Source of the DNA: Bacteroidia bacterium
GTDB lineage: Bacteria; Bacteroidota; Bacteroidia; Chitinophagales; Saprospiraceae
Assembly: GCA_030430845.1 (NCBI GenBank)
Contig: JAUIKE010000034.1
Location: 1-58,815 of the forward strand
Length of the DNA stretch: 58,815 nucleotides
Direction: 5' to 3'
Part shown: positions 32,492-41,052 of the stretch, one piece after another
Layout: every line of letters begins with the position of its first letter
Numbering within the stretch: the stretch's first letter is position 1
Notes under the pieces: generated by a model
What the model was told of the DNA's origin: nothing
The model's input: the letters and a program-made list of their open reading frames with translations, nothing else
Databases searched by the model: none
Position numbers and translations under genes: made by a program

Positions 32492-32558
32492 CATTCAGGA
32501 AAACCTAGCAAAACCCCATACGGGCAAGCTTGCAAAACCTTGCAAAACCTTGCAAAAG
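32492..32558. repeat. Family B direct repeat, right copy
   Basis: Same orientation as 27919-27973. Shared core CATTCAGGAAAA, CCTAGCAAAACCCCATAC, GGCAAGCTT-CAAAACCT. This copy ends in three tandem CTTGCAAAAC units. The two copies flank exactly the EAD11-TPR gene pair. Confidence 0.8.
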
Positions 32559-32615
32559 CGGACACCTTCTGGATTTTCTGCCGGAATGCCTGTAACTTTG
32601 TGGGGCGAAAACGGC

Positions 32616-32656
32616 CGCTAGTGACCTGGTGACTCCAAGTCACCAGGTCACTAGCG
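32616..32656. repeat. Perfect 19-bp hairpin upstream of hydrolase
   Basis: Arms 32616-32634 and 32638-32656 (CGCTAGTGACCTGGTGACT and its complement) with a 3-nt loop. It is 153 bp before the chosen hydrolase start, with no T-run. It may mark the end of a repeat or act in the leader RNA. Confidence 0.75.
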
Positions 32657-32808
32657 AGCCACTCCAGCATTTTTGCGTTTTCTTCAAACCCTTGGCTCCT
32701 TTACGTCCTCTTCCACCGCCCCTTCCAAAATCTGAAAGTGGTAAAAGGTCGATTTTGTATTTGAAACTCAAACCTAAGCCGGTGAAGCAGAACAAAACTT
32801 TGAAAATT

Positions 32809-33741
32809 ATGGGTGCTATCCTCCTCTTTTTATTAGCCGTTTGCATTATCGGGTTGATCTATGTCAACAAAGTAGCTGTTGGCTCGGGTACAGGCACGCT
32901 ACCGGAAGGGTACACCCGGATAACGGCCAATGGCTATTCATTTTCCGTAAAAATAAGCGGGAGCAAACAAGATACTCCGGTTATTCTGCTACACGGTTTT
33001 CCGGAATCATCCGTTATGTGGGAAAGCTTGATGTCAAATTTGAATAAAAACGGATATTATACCATCGCTCCGGATCAAAGGGGATATAGCTTTGGTGCAA
33101 GACCGAAAGCTGTTGGTGAATACGAATTGACTCATTTAGCAAAAGATATTCTATCAATAGTGGACTCCCTCGGTGTTGATAAATTTCATTTAATCGGACA
33201 CGATTGGGGGAGCATAGTCGGTTGGCAAATAGCTGCAGATAATCCTGAAAGACTGCTCACCTATACCTCCCTTTCCGTACCTCACCTGACAGCTTTTTCT
33301 CGTGCTTACAGAGAAGATAGTCTGCAATTTAAAGCAAGCCGCTATGTTCGAAACTTCCAGGTAAAGAAAATCCCGGAGTTCATGCTTGCCAGGAGTAATT
33401 ACAAGATGCTCAGAAGCGTCTGGAGGGAACATCAAGAAAAGGAAATTCATTCTTACCTGGATTTATTCAGTCAACAAAATGCTTTGACCAGCGCCCTCAA
33501 CTGGTATCGGGCCAATTTTAAACTTATTGCCGAAGGAAAGGATATTGGGATGATAAAGGTTCCGGTCCTTTTTATTTGGGGAAAGAACGACTTCGCTCTG
33601 ATGCGTTCAGGCGCCGAATGGACGGAGGATTACATGGAAGATTATTATCGGTTTGTGGAATTAGATGCCGGGCACTGGTTGATACAGGAGTCTTATGAGG
33701 AAGTGTTTAATGAAATTACGGATCACCTTGGAAAGTTTTAA
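32809..33741 (+). CDS. Membrane-anchored alpha/beta hydrolase, epoxide hydrolase-like
   Basis: 310 residues from the ATG at 32809, which starts a membrane helix (GAILLFLLAVCIIGLIYV). The longer frame to 32629 reads through a hairpin. Motifs: oxyanion LLHGFPESSVMWE, DQRGYSFGARP, nucleophile elbow GHDWGS (Asp nucleophile, so of the haloalkane dehalogenase/epoxide hydrolase type), acid/base region VLFIWGKNDFALM and His in LDAGHWLIQE. The N-terminal anchor with a periplasmic catalytic domain is unusual for the class. First gene of a long plus-strand run; the next starts 103 bp on. Confidence 0.87.
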   Translation: MGAILLFLLAVCIIGLIYVNKVAVGSGTGTLPEGYTRITANGYSFSVKISGSKQDTPVILLHGFPESSVMWESLMSNLNKNGYYTIAPDQRGYSFGARPKAVGEYELTHLAKDILSIVDSLGVDKFHLIGHDWGSIVGWQIAADNPERLLTYTSLSVPHLTAFSRAYREDSLQFKASRYVRNFQVKKIPEFMLARSNYKMLRSVWREHQEKEIHSYLDLFSQQNALTSALNWYRANFKLIAEGKDIGMIKVPVLFIWGKNDFALMRSGAEWTEDYMEDYYRFVELDAGHWLIQESYEEVFNEITDHLGKF

Positions 33742-33844
33742 CAGCCGTTGCTTCTCGGGATGAAGGGGTGTTTGGGCAATTTAAGTTTTGGCTTATTCTG
33801 AAAAATACATTCTTCTTTTGTATTTTTCTCCAAATGCCAAATCA

Positions 33845-35314
33845 ATGAAAACCTCTGCCACTGCTTTTTCACCTGTAGCTAATTATATCAATGGGGCTGC
33901 AATAAATGATCCATTACCTTCAATGGACGTCATAAGTCCTTTGGACGGCACTGTAATATCAAAAGTGCCTCTCTCCAAGCGGGAAACGCTAAACAAAGCA
34001 GTCGAATCAGCCCAAAAAGCTTTTCCAGCCTGGTCGGGCCAAACCCTCAAAGAACGAGTGCAGGTCTTCTTTCGTTTCCGTCAGTTACTGGAAAAAAACC
34101 TGGAAGAACTATCGAAACTGATCGTGGCAGAAAACGGCAAAACACTGGATGAAGCCAGAGCGGAGGTTTTTAAAGGCATGGAACTCTGCGAATTTACCTG
34201 TTCGTTGCCACAGATCGTTCGGGATGAAGTGCAGGAAGTTAGCCAGGGGATCGAATGTCGTACTTCCCACCACCCACTAGGAGTAGTGGCCTCTATTACA
34301 CCTTTCAACTTTCCTCATATGGTGCCGATGTGGACCATTCCCAATGCGCTGGCGCTGGGCAACTGCATGATCGTTAAACCTTCCGAAATGGTGCCGCTGA
34401 GTATGCAGCGTATTGCCCAGCTATTGTCGGAAGCAGGGTTGCCGCCCGGAGTATTCAATATTGTAAATGGCGATCGGCAGATCGTGGAGGCCATTTGTGA
34501 CCATCCTGATATTAAGGCGGTCTCCTTCGTGGGGTCTACGCGAGTGGCGAAGATCGTTTATCAGCGTGCCGGTTCGAATCTTAAGCGAGTGCTTTGCATG
34601 GGGGGAGCCAAAAACCACCTCATCGTTTTACCGGATGCCAATACCGAAATTTCTGCGGCGAATATTGCCGCCTCTATGTCAGGATGTGCGGGTCAGCGCT
34701 GTATGGCTGCTTCGGCTATGGTGGGGGTCGGTAAAGTAGATCATATCGTAGCAGCCATTTGTGAGGAGGCTCGTAAGATCGTGCCGGGGGAAAATCTGGG
34801 TGCCGTCATAACAGCTGAAGCCAAAGCAAGAATCGAAAGATATATAGATGAAGCGGAAAGAGAAGGGGCCAAAATCCTGGTAGATGGCCGAAATGTTTCC
34901 GTTCCGGGTCAGGAAGGGGGCTTTTATGTAGGTCCCACTGTGATCGACTATGTGCGACCGGATATGAAAATCGCTCAGGAAGAAGTATTCGGCCCTGTTT
35001 TATCCATCATGCGTACCGATGATGTAGATGAAGCGATCCGTATCGAAAATGCGTCTCCTTATGGCAACGCTGCCTCGGTTTTTACCCAAAATGGGAAAAT
35101 GGCTGATTATGTGACGGAAAGGGTCAGTGCAGGTATGGCTGGAGTGAACATTGGTGTGCCGGTACCTCGCGAACCTTTCTCTTTTGGTGGCTGGAATGAG
35201 TCTCGATTTGGTGTCGGGGATATCACCGGGCATAGCAGTATCGGTTTCTGGACTCAATTGAAGAAAACGACTACTAAATGGAATCCGGAAGCCTGGAAGG
35301 ATTGGATGAGTTAA
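33845..35314 (+). CDS. mmsA: Methylmalonate/malonate semialdehyde dehydrogenase (CoA-acylating)
   Basis: 489 residues from the ATG at 33845, where homology to the family begins. It oxidises methylmalonate semialdehyde or malonate semialdehyde to propionyl-CoA or acetyl-CoA with NAD+ and CoA. Catalytic Cys is in SMSGCAGQRCMA (about 284), with GGAKNHLIVLPDA before it, the pattern specific to MmsA (NHxxVxPDA). The usual Glu general base is replaced, as in all MmsA. It is 57 bp upstream of an AGXT2-like aminotransferase that would supply malonate semialdehyde. Cytoplasmic. Confidence 0.94.
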   Translation: MKTSATAFSPVANYINGAAINDPLPSMDVISPLDGTVISKVPLSKRETLNKAVESAQKAFPAWSGQTLKERVQVFFRFRQLLEKNLEELSKLIVAENGKTLDEARAEVFKGMELCEFTCSLPQIVRDEVQEVSQGIECRTSHHPLGVVASITPFNFPHMVPMWTIPNALALGNCMIVKPSEMVPLSMQRIAQLLSEAGLPPGVFNIVNGDRQIVEAICDHPDIKAVSFVGSTRVAKIVYQRAGSNLKRVLCMGGAKNHLIVLPDANTEISAANIAASMSGCAGQRCMAASAMVGVGKVDHIVAAICEEARKIVPGENLGAVITAEAKARIERYIDEAEREGAKILVDGRNVSVPGQEGGFYVGPTVIDYVRPDMKIAQEEVFGPVLSIMRTDDVDEAIRIENASPYGNAASVFTQNGKMADYVTERVSAGMAGVNIGVPVPREPFSFGGWNESRFGVGDITGHSSIGFWTQLKKTTTKWNPEAWKDWMS

Positions 35315-35325
35315 TTTTTTTTATC

Positions 35326-35357
35326 AGCCGATGACGACCTGACGGCCGTCATCGGCT
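35326..35357. repeat. Hairpin between mmsA and aminotransferase gene
   Basis: 11-bp arms AGCCGATGACG (35326-35336) and its complement (35347-35357) with an alternative inner GACGG/CCGTC pairing. It lies 12 bp past the mmsA stop, after a run of eight T, and 15 bp before the next ATG. It may be an intercistronic processing or attenuation hairpin. Confidence 0.6.
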
Positions 35358-35371
35358 AATATGAATATATA

Positions 35372-36697
35372 ATGGAAATTCAAAAGAACACCTCTGCTAA
35401 AAAGAAAGAGATACTAGAAAAGCAGAAAAAATATCTCTTTCCTAATCACCTTACCTATTATACGGAGCCCCTGCCGCTTGAAAAGGGAGAGGGTTTGTAT
35501 GTATGGGATGTAGAAGGCAATAAATATCTCGACTTTTTTGCGGGCATTCTGGTAACTAGTGTAGGCCACAGCCGGCCTGAAGTGAACCGTGCCGTACAGG
35601 AACAAACGGAAAAACTAGCTCATGCTTCTACGCTGTATCCGGTTGATTCTCATGTCAATCTTGCAGAAAAGTTAGCAGAATTGGCCACCGGAGAGATTTC
35701 CATGTCTTACTTCTCACCATCCGGAACAGAAGCCAATGAAGCTGCCATCATGCTGGCCAAGGTGCACACCGGTAATCAGGAAATCGTAGCCCTGCGGCAT
35801 GGATACAGCGGTCGCTCCATGGTAGGTATGGCCCTGACGGGACAATCATCCTGGCGGATCGGCGGCACCCATATCAGCGGTGTCAAGCATGCCTTAAATC
35901 CCTATTGCTATCGTTGCCCATTGAAGATGACCTATCCTTCTTGCGGAGCAGCCTGCGCAGAGGATGTAGAGGAGGTCATCAAAACGACCACTTCCGGTCG
36001 GATTGCGGCCTTTTTGGCAGAGCCTATCCAGGGGGTGGGCGGCTATATTACACCGCCTAAGGAATATTTTAAGATCGTAAAGGAGGTCATTCAGCATTAT
36101 GGCGGCCTTTTCATCAGCGATGAGGTACAGTCTGGCTTTGGACGGACCGGAAATAAATGGTGGGGCATCGAACATTGGGAGGTCGAACCCGATATCATGA
36201 CGATGGCCAAAGGCATCGCTAATGGATTTCCCTTAGGCAATACAATGACCAGACCGGATATTGCAGAAAGTACCCGAAATGCCGGGCTTACCATTAGTAC
36301 TTTTGGAGGCAATCCGGTCGCCTGTGCCGCTTCTTTGGCTACTATTGAAGTTATGGAAAATGAAGCTCATCCGCAGCATGTGGCAGAGGTAGGAAAAATA
36401 CTTCGTGCCGGATTGGAAAAACTACAGGAACAATATCCATTCATAGGGGACGTACGAGGCAAAGGTCTTATGCAGGCAATGGAAATTGTTGAAGATCCTG
36501 CTACCAAAGAACCGGCTCCTAAGCAAGCCAATCACATTATGGAGTCCTGCAAAGGCTACGGCCTGATCATTGGGAAGGGAGGCTTATACGGAAACACGAT
36601 TCGAATTGCCCCGCCCTTAACTGCTAATGAAGAACATATTCAGGAAGCGCTTGAAAAATTAGCCAAAGCCCTGAAAGAAGTCGCTAAATCCGCCTAA
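35372..36697 (+). CDS. Class III aminotransferase, AGXT2-like
   Basis: A 441-residue PLP enzyme. The internal-aldimine Lys is in MTMAKGIANGFPLG, the PLP-phosphate segment is SPSGTEANEAAIMLA, and the acid pairing the pyridine N is in FISDEVQSGFGRTG. It carries the Cys-rich insert NPYCYRCPLKMTYPSCGAAC typical of alanine-glyoxylate aminotransferase 2 and (R)-3-amino-2-methylpropionate-pyruvate transaminase. With mmsA upstream, beta-alanine or 3-aminoisobutyrate to the semialdehyde is the likely reaction (inference). The stop lies 4 bp before the symporter start, a tight operon. Confidence 0.93.
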   Translation: MEIQKNTSAKKKEILEKQKKYLFPNHLTYYTEPLPLEKGEGLYVWDVEGNKYLDFFAGILVTSVGHSRPEVNRAVQEQTEKLAHASTLYPVDSHVNLAEKLAELATGEISMSYFSPSGTEANEAAIMLAKVHTGNQEIVALRHGYSGRSMVGMALTGQSSWRIGGTHISGVKHALNPYCYRCPLKMTYPSCGAACAEDVEEVIKTTTSGRIAAFLAEPIQGVGGYITPPKEYFKIVKEVIQHYGGLFISDEVQSGFGRTGNKWWGIEHWEVEPDIMTMAKGIANGFPLGNTMTRPDIAESTRNAGLTISTFGGNPVACAASLATIEVMENEAHPQHVAEVGKILRAGLEKLQEQYPFIGDVRGKGLMQAMEIVEDPATKEPAPKQANHIMESCKGYGLIIGKGGLYGNTIRIAPPLTANEEHIQEALEKLAKALKEVAKSA

Positions 36698-36701
36698 AAC
36701 C

Positions 36702-38201
36702 ATGCTGACCAAATACCTTATTCTGGGCTTGTATTTTGTTGTGCTCTTCCTCATTGGAGTTTATGCTCGCCGTGCGGTCAAGGATTACAAAGATTACTAT
36801 GTCGGTGGCAAACGCCTGGGCTATTGGGTCGTGGCCTTTTCCACCCGTGCCACCGGAGAAAGTGCGTGGTTGTTGCTCGGCCTGACAGGCCTTGGTGCCA
36901 TTGCCGGGGTGAGCGCTTATTGGGTGGTATTAGGTGAAGTGATCGGGGTGTCGGTGGCCTGGTTCGTTATGGCCAAGCCTTTCAAAAGGTTGACCGACCG
37001 GTACGATTCGGTTACCGTGCCAGATTATCTGGTGAGTCGCTTCCAATCTACTACACACCTGCTTAGGATCGTTTCGGCTGTTTGTCTTTCAGTATTTGTG
37101 GTCATTTATGTGAGTGCACAGATCGACGCGACGGGCTCTGCCTTTGAGGCTTTTCTGGATATGAATTATTTCACAGGGGCTTTGATCGGCTTTGCGATTG
37201 TAGTGGTCTATATCTTTTTCGGAGGTTTTATTGCAGTGGCCTGGTCGGACCTTTTTCAAGGCTTGCTGATGTTTTTGGGCTTGGTGCTGCTCCCTATTGT
37301 AGCCGTTTTTTATTTAGATCAGGGAGCGCTTGGTGCCCGGCTGAACAGTATTGACCCGGACCTGACCAACCTCTGGGGGGCGGGTGGTTTTAGCTGGCTG
37401 AATATGGCTACTATCCTGGGCTATGCCTTTATTGGTTTGGGCTTCATGGGATCGCCGCAGGTCTTTGTGCGCTTTATGTCTATAAAAAACAAGGAAGAAA
37501 TTAACAAAGGCCGCTGGGTAGCTATCTTTTATACCCTACTCACCGATGCTGCCGCTGTTACCATTGGAATTTTTGGCCGGTATTTATTTACCGAGCAGGG
37601 AATGGATGTAGAGGTCGTTTTGGGAAATAACGGACAAAATGTATTGGTGCATTTAGTAGAGCATACCATGCCGGTTATCTTAGTCGGCGTTTATGTGGCT
37701 GTAGTATTGGCCGCGATTATGTCTACAATCGACTCCCTTCTAGTTGTAGCGTCCAGTGCCATCATGCGAGATATTTATCAACAGATCCTCCATCCGGAGA
37801 CGAAAGCGATGAATATGACCCGGCTTTCCCGCATTGTTACTCTGGTGATGGCCGTTGTGGCCCTTGGATTAGCCCTTTTAGTGGCCATTACGGTTCCTGG
37901 CCGGACGATTTTCTGGTTTGTTATATTTGGCTGGTCGGGCATTGCCGCTACTTTTTGTCCGGTCATTATTTTGTCGCTTTTCTGGAAGGGATATACCGAA
38001 AAAGGTGCCCTGGCTTCGATGATCGCAGGCTTTTTAGGGGTGCCGATCTTTAAGTTTGGCATGACGGCCATTCCAGGCGTGGGCCCTTATTTTGGAGAAA
38101 TTGCCGAGCTGGGACCTGCTTTTGCATTGGCCATGCTGGTAGGTTTTATTGTTAGCAAGCTGTGGCCGAATCCGGCACTTACAGAAAATATTGAACTTTA
38201 A
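36702..38201 (+). CDS. Sodium/solute symporter, PutP type
   Basis: A 499-residue SSS-family permease with about 13 membrane helices. Characteristic stretches: DYYVGGKRLGYWVVAFSTRATGESAWLLLGLTG (TM2 sodium/substrate region), the VTVPDYLVSRF loop, FFGGFIAVAWSDLFQG and AAIMSTIDSLLVVASSA (TM9 sodium site). Closest to the proline/sodium branch, but the operon context (aminotransferase, semialdehyde dehydrogenase) suggests import of a beta-amino acid or related amine. The next gene starts 44 bp on. Confidence 0.94.
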   Translation: MLTKYLILGLYFVVLFLIGVYARRAVKDYKDYYVGGKRLGYWVVAFSTRATGESAWLLLGLTGLGAIAGVSAYWVVLGEVIGVSVAWFVMAKPFKRLTDRYDSVTVPDYLVSRFQSTTHLLRIVSAVCLSVFVVIYVSAQIDATGSAFEAFLDMNYFTGALIGFAIVVVYIFFGGFIAVAWSDLFQGLLMFLGLVLLPIVAVFYLDQGALGARLNSIDPDLTNLWGAGGFSWLNMATILGYAFIGLGFMGSPQVFVRFMSIKNKEEINKGRWVAIFYTLLTDAAAVTIGIFGRYLFTEQGMDVEVVLGNNGQNVLVHLVEHTMPVILVGVYVAVVLAAIMSTIDSLLVVASSAIMRDIYQQILHPETKAMNMTRLSRIVTLVMAVVALGLALLVAITVPGRTIFWFVIFGWSGIAATFCPVIILSLFWKGYTEKGALASMIAGFLGVPIFKFGMTAIPGVGPYFGEIAELGPAFALAMLVGFIVSKLWPNPALTENIEL

Positions 38202-38244
38202 CTTTACCTGCATTGACTTATTATTTCACATTAAGCCTTGAATT

Positions 38245-39903
38245 ATGAACACCTTATCTCGCCGCCAATTTGTGAAATATACCGGAGCCACTGCTTTGTT
38301 GCCTGTCTTGTGGCCTTTTCGGGAAATACCCTCCATGGTTTTATACAATGCTAATATTCATACGGTTGATCCCACCCTACCTAAGGCGAACGCTATTGCC
38401 ATTGCAGGACAGCGCATTATTGCCGTTGGTAGTAATGCGGATGTGCGTTGGCTGGCAGGAGTAGGTACCAAAAGCATAGATCTGGGAGGAAGTACGGTTG
38501 TGCCCGGCTTCAACGACGCCCACAGCCATCCGGGATATTCAGGCCGTGCTCATCTGTTTAATGTGGACTGCGACCTTCGCTCCATCGAAGCGATCAAAGA
38601 GGCCATTAAAGCAGAAGTCGATCGAAAGCCTCCCGGCACCTGGATATTCGGATTTAAGTATGATGATACTAAAACCAAAGAAGCCCGGTTTATTAATCGT
38701 CATGACCTGGATGAAGTAGCTCCCGACCATCCCGTCGTTATTACCCATAGAGGGGGACATACGGAATACGTCAACTCCATGGCCCTAAAGAAGGCCGGGG
38801 TTACCAATGATACGCCCGACCCAGAAGGTGGTGCCTTTGGAAGAAAAGGCGGGGAACTGACTGGGCGGATACTGGAAAAAGCCAGTGAGGTGTTCTCCTC
38901 TTTTTATCCGGAAACAAAGCCGGGAGATTACGTCCGGGGCGTCAATCATATCTCCAATATGCTGGCAAAAGCCGGCATCACTTCCGTAACCGATGCCGGA
39001 GGATCACCGGAGGATTTATCGGCTTATCATCAGGCCTATCAGGAAGGTACCTTAAAAACAAGAATATATTGTCACATTCGCCATTGGGCCCTGGATGACA
39101 TGATCGAGGCAGGTGTGCGTACCGGCTTGGGTGACGAGTGGGTGCGGATAGGCGCCATGAAAACGGGCTGCGACGGCTCTATTTCCGAGCGTACTGCCCG
39201 CTTGTCTGAACCATATATTGGTCGCCCAGATGATTACGGCATTCTGACCGCTACTCGCGAAGAGCTCTATGAACGCTGCAATAAAGCTCATACCAACGGC
39301 TGGCAGATAGGCGTACATGCCAATGGAGATGTGGCCATTGATATGACCCTGGGCGTGTATGAGCAATTACAAAAAGAAAGGCCTCGGAAAGATTCTCGTT
39401 TTCGCTTAGAACATTGTACAGTAATCAATGAAGATCTGGTCAGACGCATCAAAGCGATTGGTGCTATACCTAATCCTTTTTCCACCTACGTTTATTTTCA
39501 CGGAGAAAAAATGAAGGAATATGGGGCAAAAAGACTGAATAATATGTTCGCCCTTCGCTCCTTCCTGAATGCCGGCATACCGGTCACCCAAACCTCTGAT
39601 TATCCTCCCGGGCCATTCGAACCCATGATGGCCATGCAGTCAAGTATTACCCGAACGGATTACAAAGGACAGCTCTGGGGCCCTAAACAAAAGGTGACGG
39701 CAGAAGAAGTCCTGAAAATTGGTACACTTAACGGCGCTCATGCTTCCTTTGAAGAACACCTGAAGGGTACTTTGGAAATTGGGAAATTGGCCGACCTGGT
39801 GGTGCTTAGCAAAGATCCTTTAGCGATAGATCCGATGAGTATTTTGGAAACGGTGAAAATTGAACGAACGATGGTTGACGGAAAATGGGTGTATGAGGGA
39901 TGA
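38245..39903 (+). CDS. Tat-exported amidohydrolase, YtcJ family
   Basis: A 552-residue amidohydrolase_3 family protein with a twin-arginine signal (SRRQFVKYTGATALLPVLWPF). Metal-binding HxH is in GFNDAHSHPGY, later His in FRLEHCTVI, and the catalytic Asp in VTQTSDYPPGPF. The C-terminal sandwich closes with IGKLADLVVLSKDPL...VDGKWVYEG. It probably hydrolyses an N-acyl or cyclic amide outside the inner membrane, producing the amino acid that the symporter imports (inference). Last gene of the plus-strand run; a family D palindrome follows. Confidence 0.92.
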   Translation: MNTLSRRQFVKYTGATALLPVLWPFREIPSMVLYNANIHTVDPTLPKANAIAIAGQRIIAVGSNADVRWLAGVGTKSIDLGGSTVVPGFNDAHSHPGYSGRAHLFNVDCDLRSIEAIKEAIKAEVDRKPPGTWIFGFKYDDTKTKEARFINRHDLDEVAPDHPVVITHRGGHTEYVNSMALKKAGVTNDTPDPEGGAFGRKGGELTGRILEKASEVFSSFYPETKPGDYVRGVNHISNMLAKAGITSVTDAGGSPEDLSAYHQAYQEGTLKTRIYCHIRHWALDDMIEAGVRTGLGDEWVRIGAMKTGCDGSISERTARLSEPYIGRPDDYGILTATREELYERCNKAHTNGWQIGVHANGDVAIDMTLGVYEQLQKERPRKDSRFRLEHCTVINEDLVRRIKAIGAIPNPFSTYVYFHGEKMKEYGAKRLNNMFALRSFLNAGIPVTQTSDYPPGPFEPMMAMQSSITRTDYKGQLWGPKQKVTAEEVLKIGTLNGAHASFEEHLKGTLEIGKLADLVVLSKDPLAIDPMSILETVKIERTMVDGKWVYEG

Positions 39904-39976
39904 AAAAACATGAGACATCCCTTATTTTTATAGGATGTAGCGATTAGCCCTATTTTTTTCAATTTGGCTATTAGTT

Positions 39977-40046
39977 GTACGCAGATTACGCCAGTTTCGA
40001 AGATTCTATTTCTGAAATTTGCGCAATTTGCGGTATCTGCGTGCCC
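39977..40046. repeat. Family D palindromic repeat after amidohydrolase
   Basis: Outer arms TACGCAGATTACGCC and CGGTATCTGCGTGCC, inner TTTCGAAGATT/AAATTTGCGC: an imperfect palindrome with the same design as 12353-12417. It lies in the 279-bp spacer between the amidohydrolase and C_GCAxxG genes; nothing else recognisable there. Confidence 0.72.
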
Positions 40047-40182
40047 AAAAGAGCCTCAATAATAGCAAGATCAAAATTCGGGATGATTCAAGTTTTTCTC
40101 TTAATTGCTGACACATATCATTGCAAATAAGCTAAAAGATTCATAAAACACTAGCGGTACCTTAATCATAAAAGCCAGCAAT

Positions 40183-41019
40183 ATGAAACCGCTATCCACC
40201 ACCAAAAACGACGCCAAACAGGTCTTCCGCCAATGCGGTACCTGCTCCCGTACCTTTTTCCATTTACTCAACCGAGAATTTGGTTACAACAAGGATTTAG
40301 AAGAAAAAGGAAGTGATCCACTGGCCGGCGGGATCATGCAGCTGGGGCATCAATGTGGTATGCTCTGGGGTTCTGCCATGGCGGTAGGAGCGGAATCCTT
40401 CCGTCGAAACGATGATACCGACGAAGCCATTGGCCGGGCGATCAAAGCCACCCAGCATTTGGTCAAGTCATTTTCAGATCGGACCCATACGCTCAACTGC
40501 CGTGAAATTACCGATACCGATTTCTCCAAGACCATCCAGATGATCAAGTATATGCTGTTCAAGGCTAAGGATTGCTTTAATCTGGCCGAAGACTGGGCAC
40601 CCGAAGCTTTCGAGGCGGCGCATGAAGGCTTGGATGAAGAGTTCACAAATCTGCCTTCGGGGCCATTGAGTTGTGCCACCGAAGTTGTTCACCGAATGGG
40701 TGGTAATAAAGAGCAAATGGTTACAGTGGCCGGACTGGCCGGCGGACTAGGCTTAAGCGGTCATGGCTGTGGTGCCTTAAGTGCAGCCATCTGGATGAGG
40801 TCGATGCAATGGCTGGAAGAACATCCGAATAAACGGACTTCTTTTTCTAATCCTTTTGCAAAAGCCATATTGAAAGCCTTTCAGGAAAAAACTGGAGGGG
40901 AGTTATTATGTAATAAACTGACTGGCCGCACCTTTGAAACGATCGAAGAACATGCAGAGTTTATTAGAAATGGCGGCTGTGAGGAGCTCATAGAGGTGCT
41001 AACAGAAACGGAAGTTTGA
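40183..41019 (+). CDS. Duplicated C_GCAxxG_C_C-like redox protein
   Basis: A 278-residue soluble protein. Two halves each carry a helix-Cys motif like the C_GCAxxG_C_C family: residues about 15-70 (FRQCGTCSRTFF...AGGIMQLGHQCGMLWGSAMAVG) and about 155-200 (PLSCATEVVHRMGG...AGGLGLSGHGCGALSAAIW). Additional Cys are in LNCREIT, KDCFNL, ELLCNK and NGGCEEL. Single-domain relatives are about 130-150 residues, so this looks like an internal duplication or fusion. They are thought to be redox or metal-handling proteins, but the function is not established. It is 33 bp before the beta-helix gene. Confidence 0.82.
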   Translation: MKPLSTTKNDAKQVFRQCGTCSRTFFHLLNREFGYNKDLEEKGSDPLAGGIMQLGHQCGMLWGSAMAVGAESFRRNDDTDEAIGRAIKATQHLVKSFSDRTHTLNCREITDTDFSKTIQMIKYMLFKAKDCFNLAEDWAPEAFEAAHEGLDEEFTNLPSGPLSCATEVVHRMGGNKEQMVTVAGLAGGLGLSGHGCGALSAAIWMRSMQWLEEHPNKRTSFSNPFAKAILKAFQEKTGGELLCNKLTGRTFETIEEHAEFIRNGGCEELIEVLTETEV

Positions 41020-41052
41020 TAATTTTTTTGGATCTTCATAGGAAAATTGGAG

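Larger units (their letters stand above)
32328..32808. other. 481-bp divergent spacer with repeats
   Basis: The spacer between the EAD11 gene (minus) and the plus-strand hydrolase holds a possible minus-strand promoter (32389-32420), the right family B repeat (32492-32558) and a perfect hairpin (32616-32656). A longer hydrolase reading frame from 32629 covers part of it, but its N-terminus is only translated hairpin and low-complexity Pro/Leu/Lys. Confidence 0.55.

Noticed and set aside
32629..32808. N-terminal extension of the epoxide hydrolase-like gene
   Set aside because: It translates half of a perfect hairpin and low-complexity sequence; the ATG at 32809 begins a clean membrane anchor.
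34540..34620. tRNA-like GGTTCGAATC motif
   Set aside because: It lies inside the mmsA coding frame and no cloverleaf can be drawn around it.
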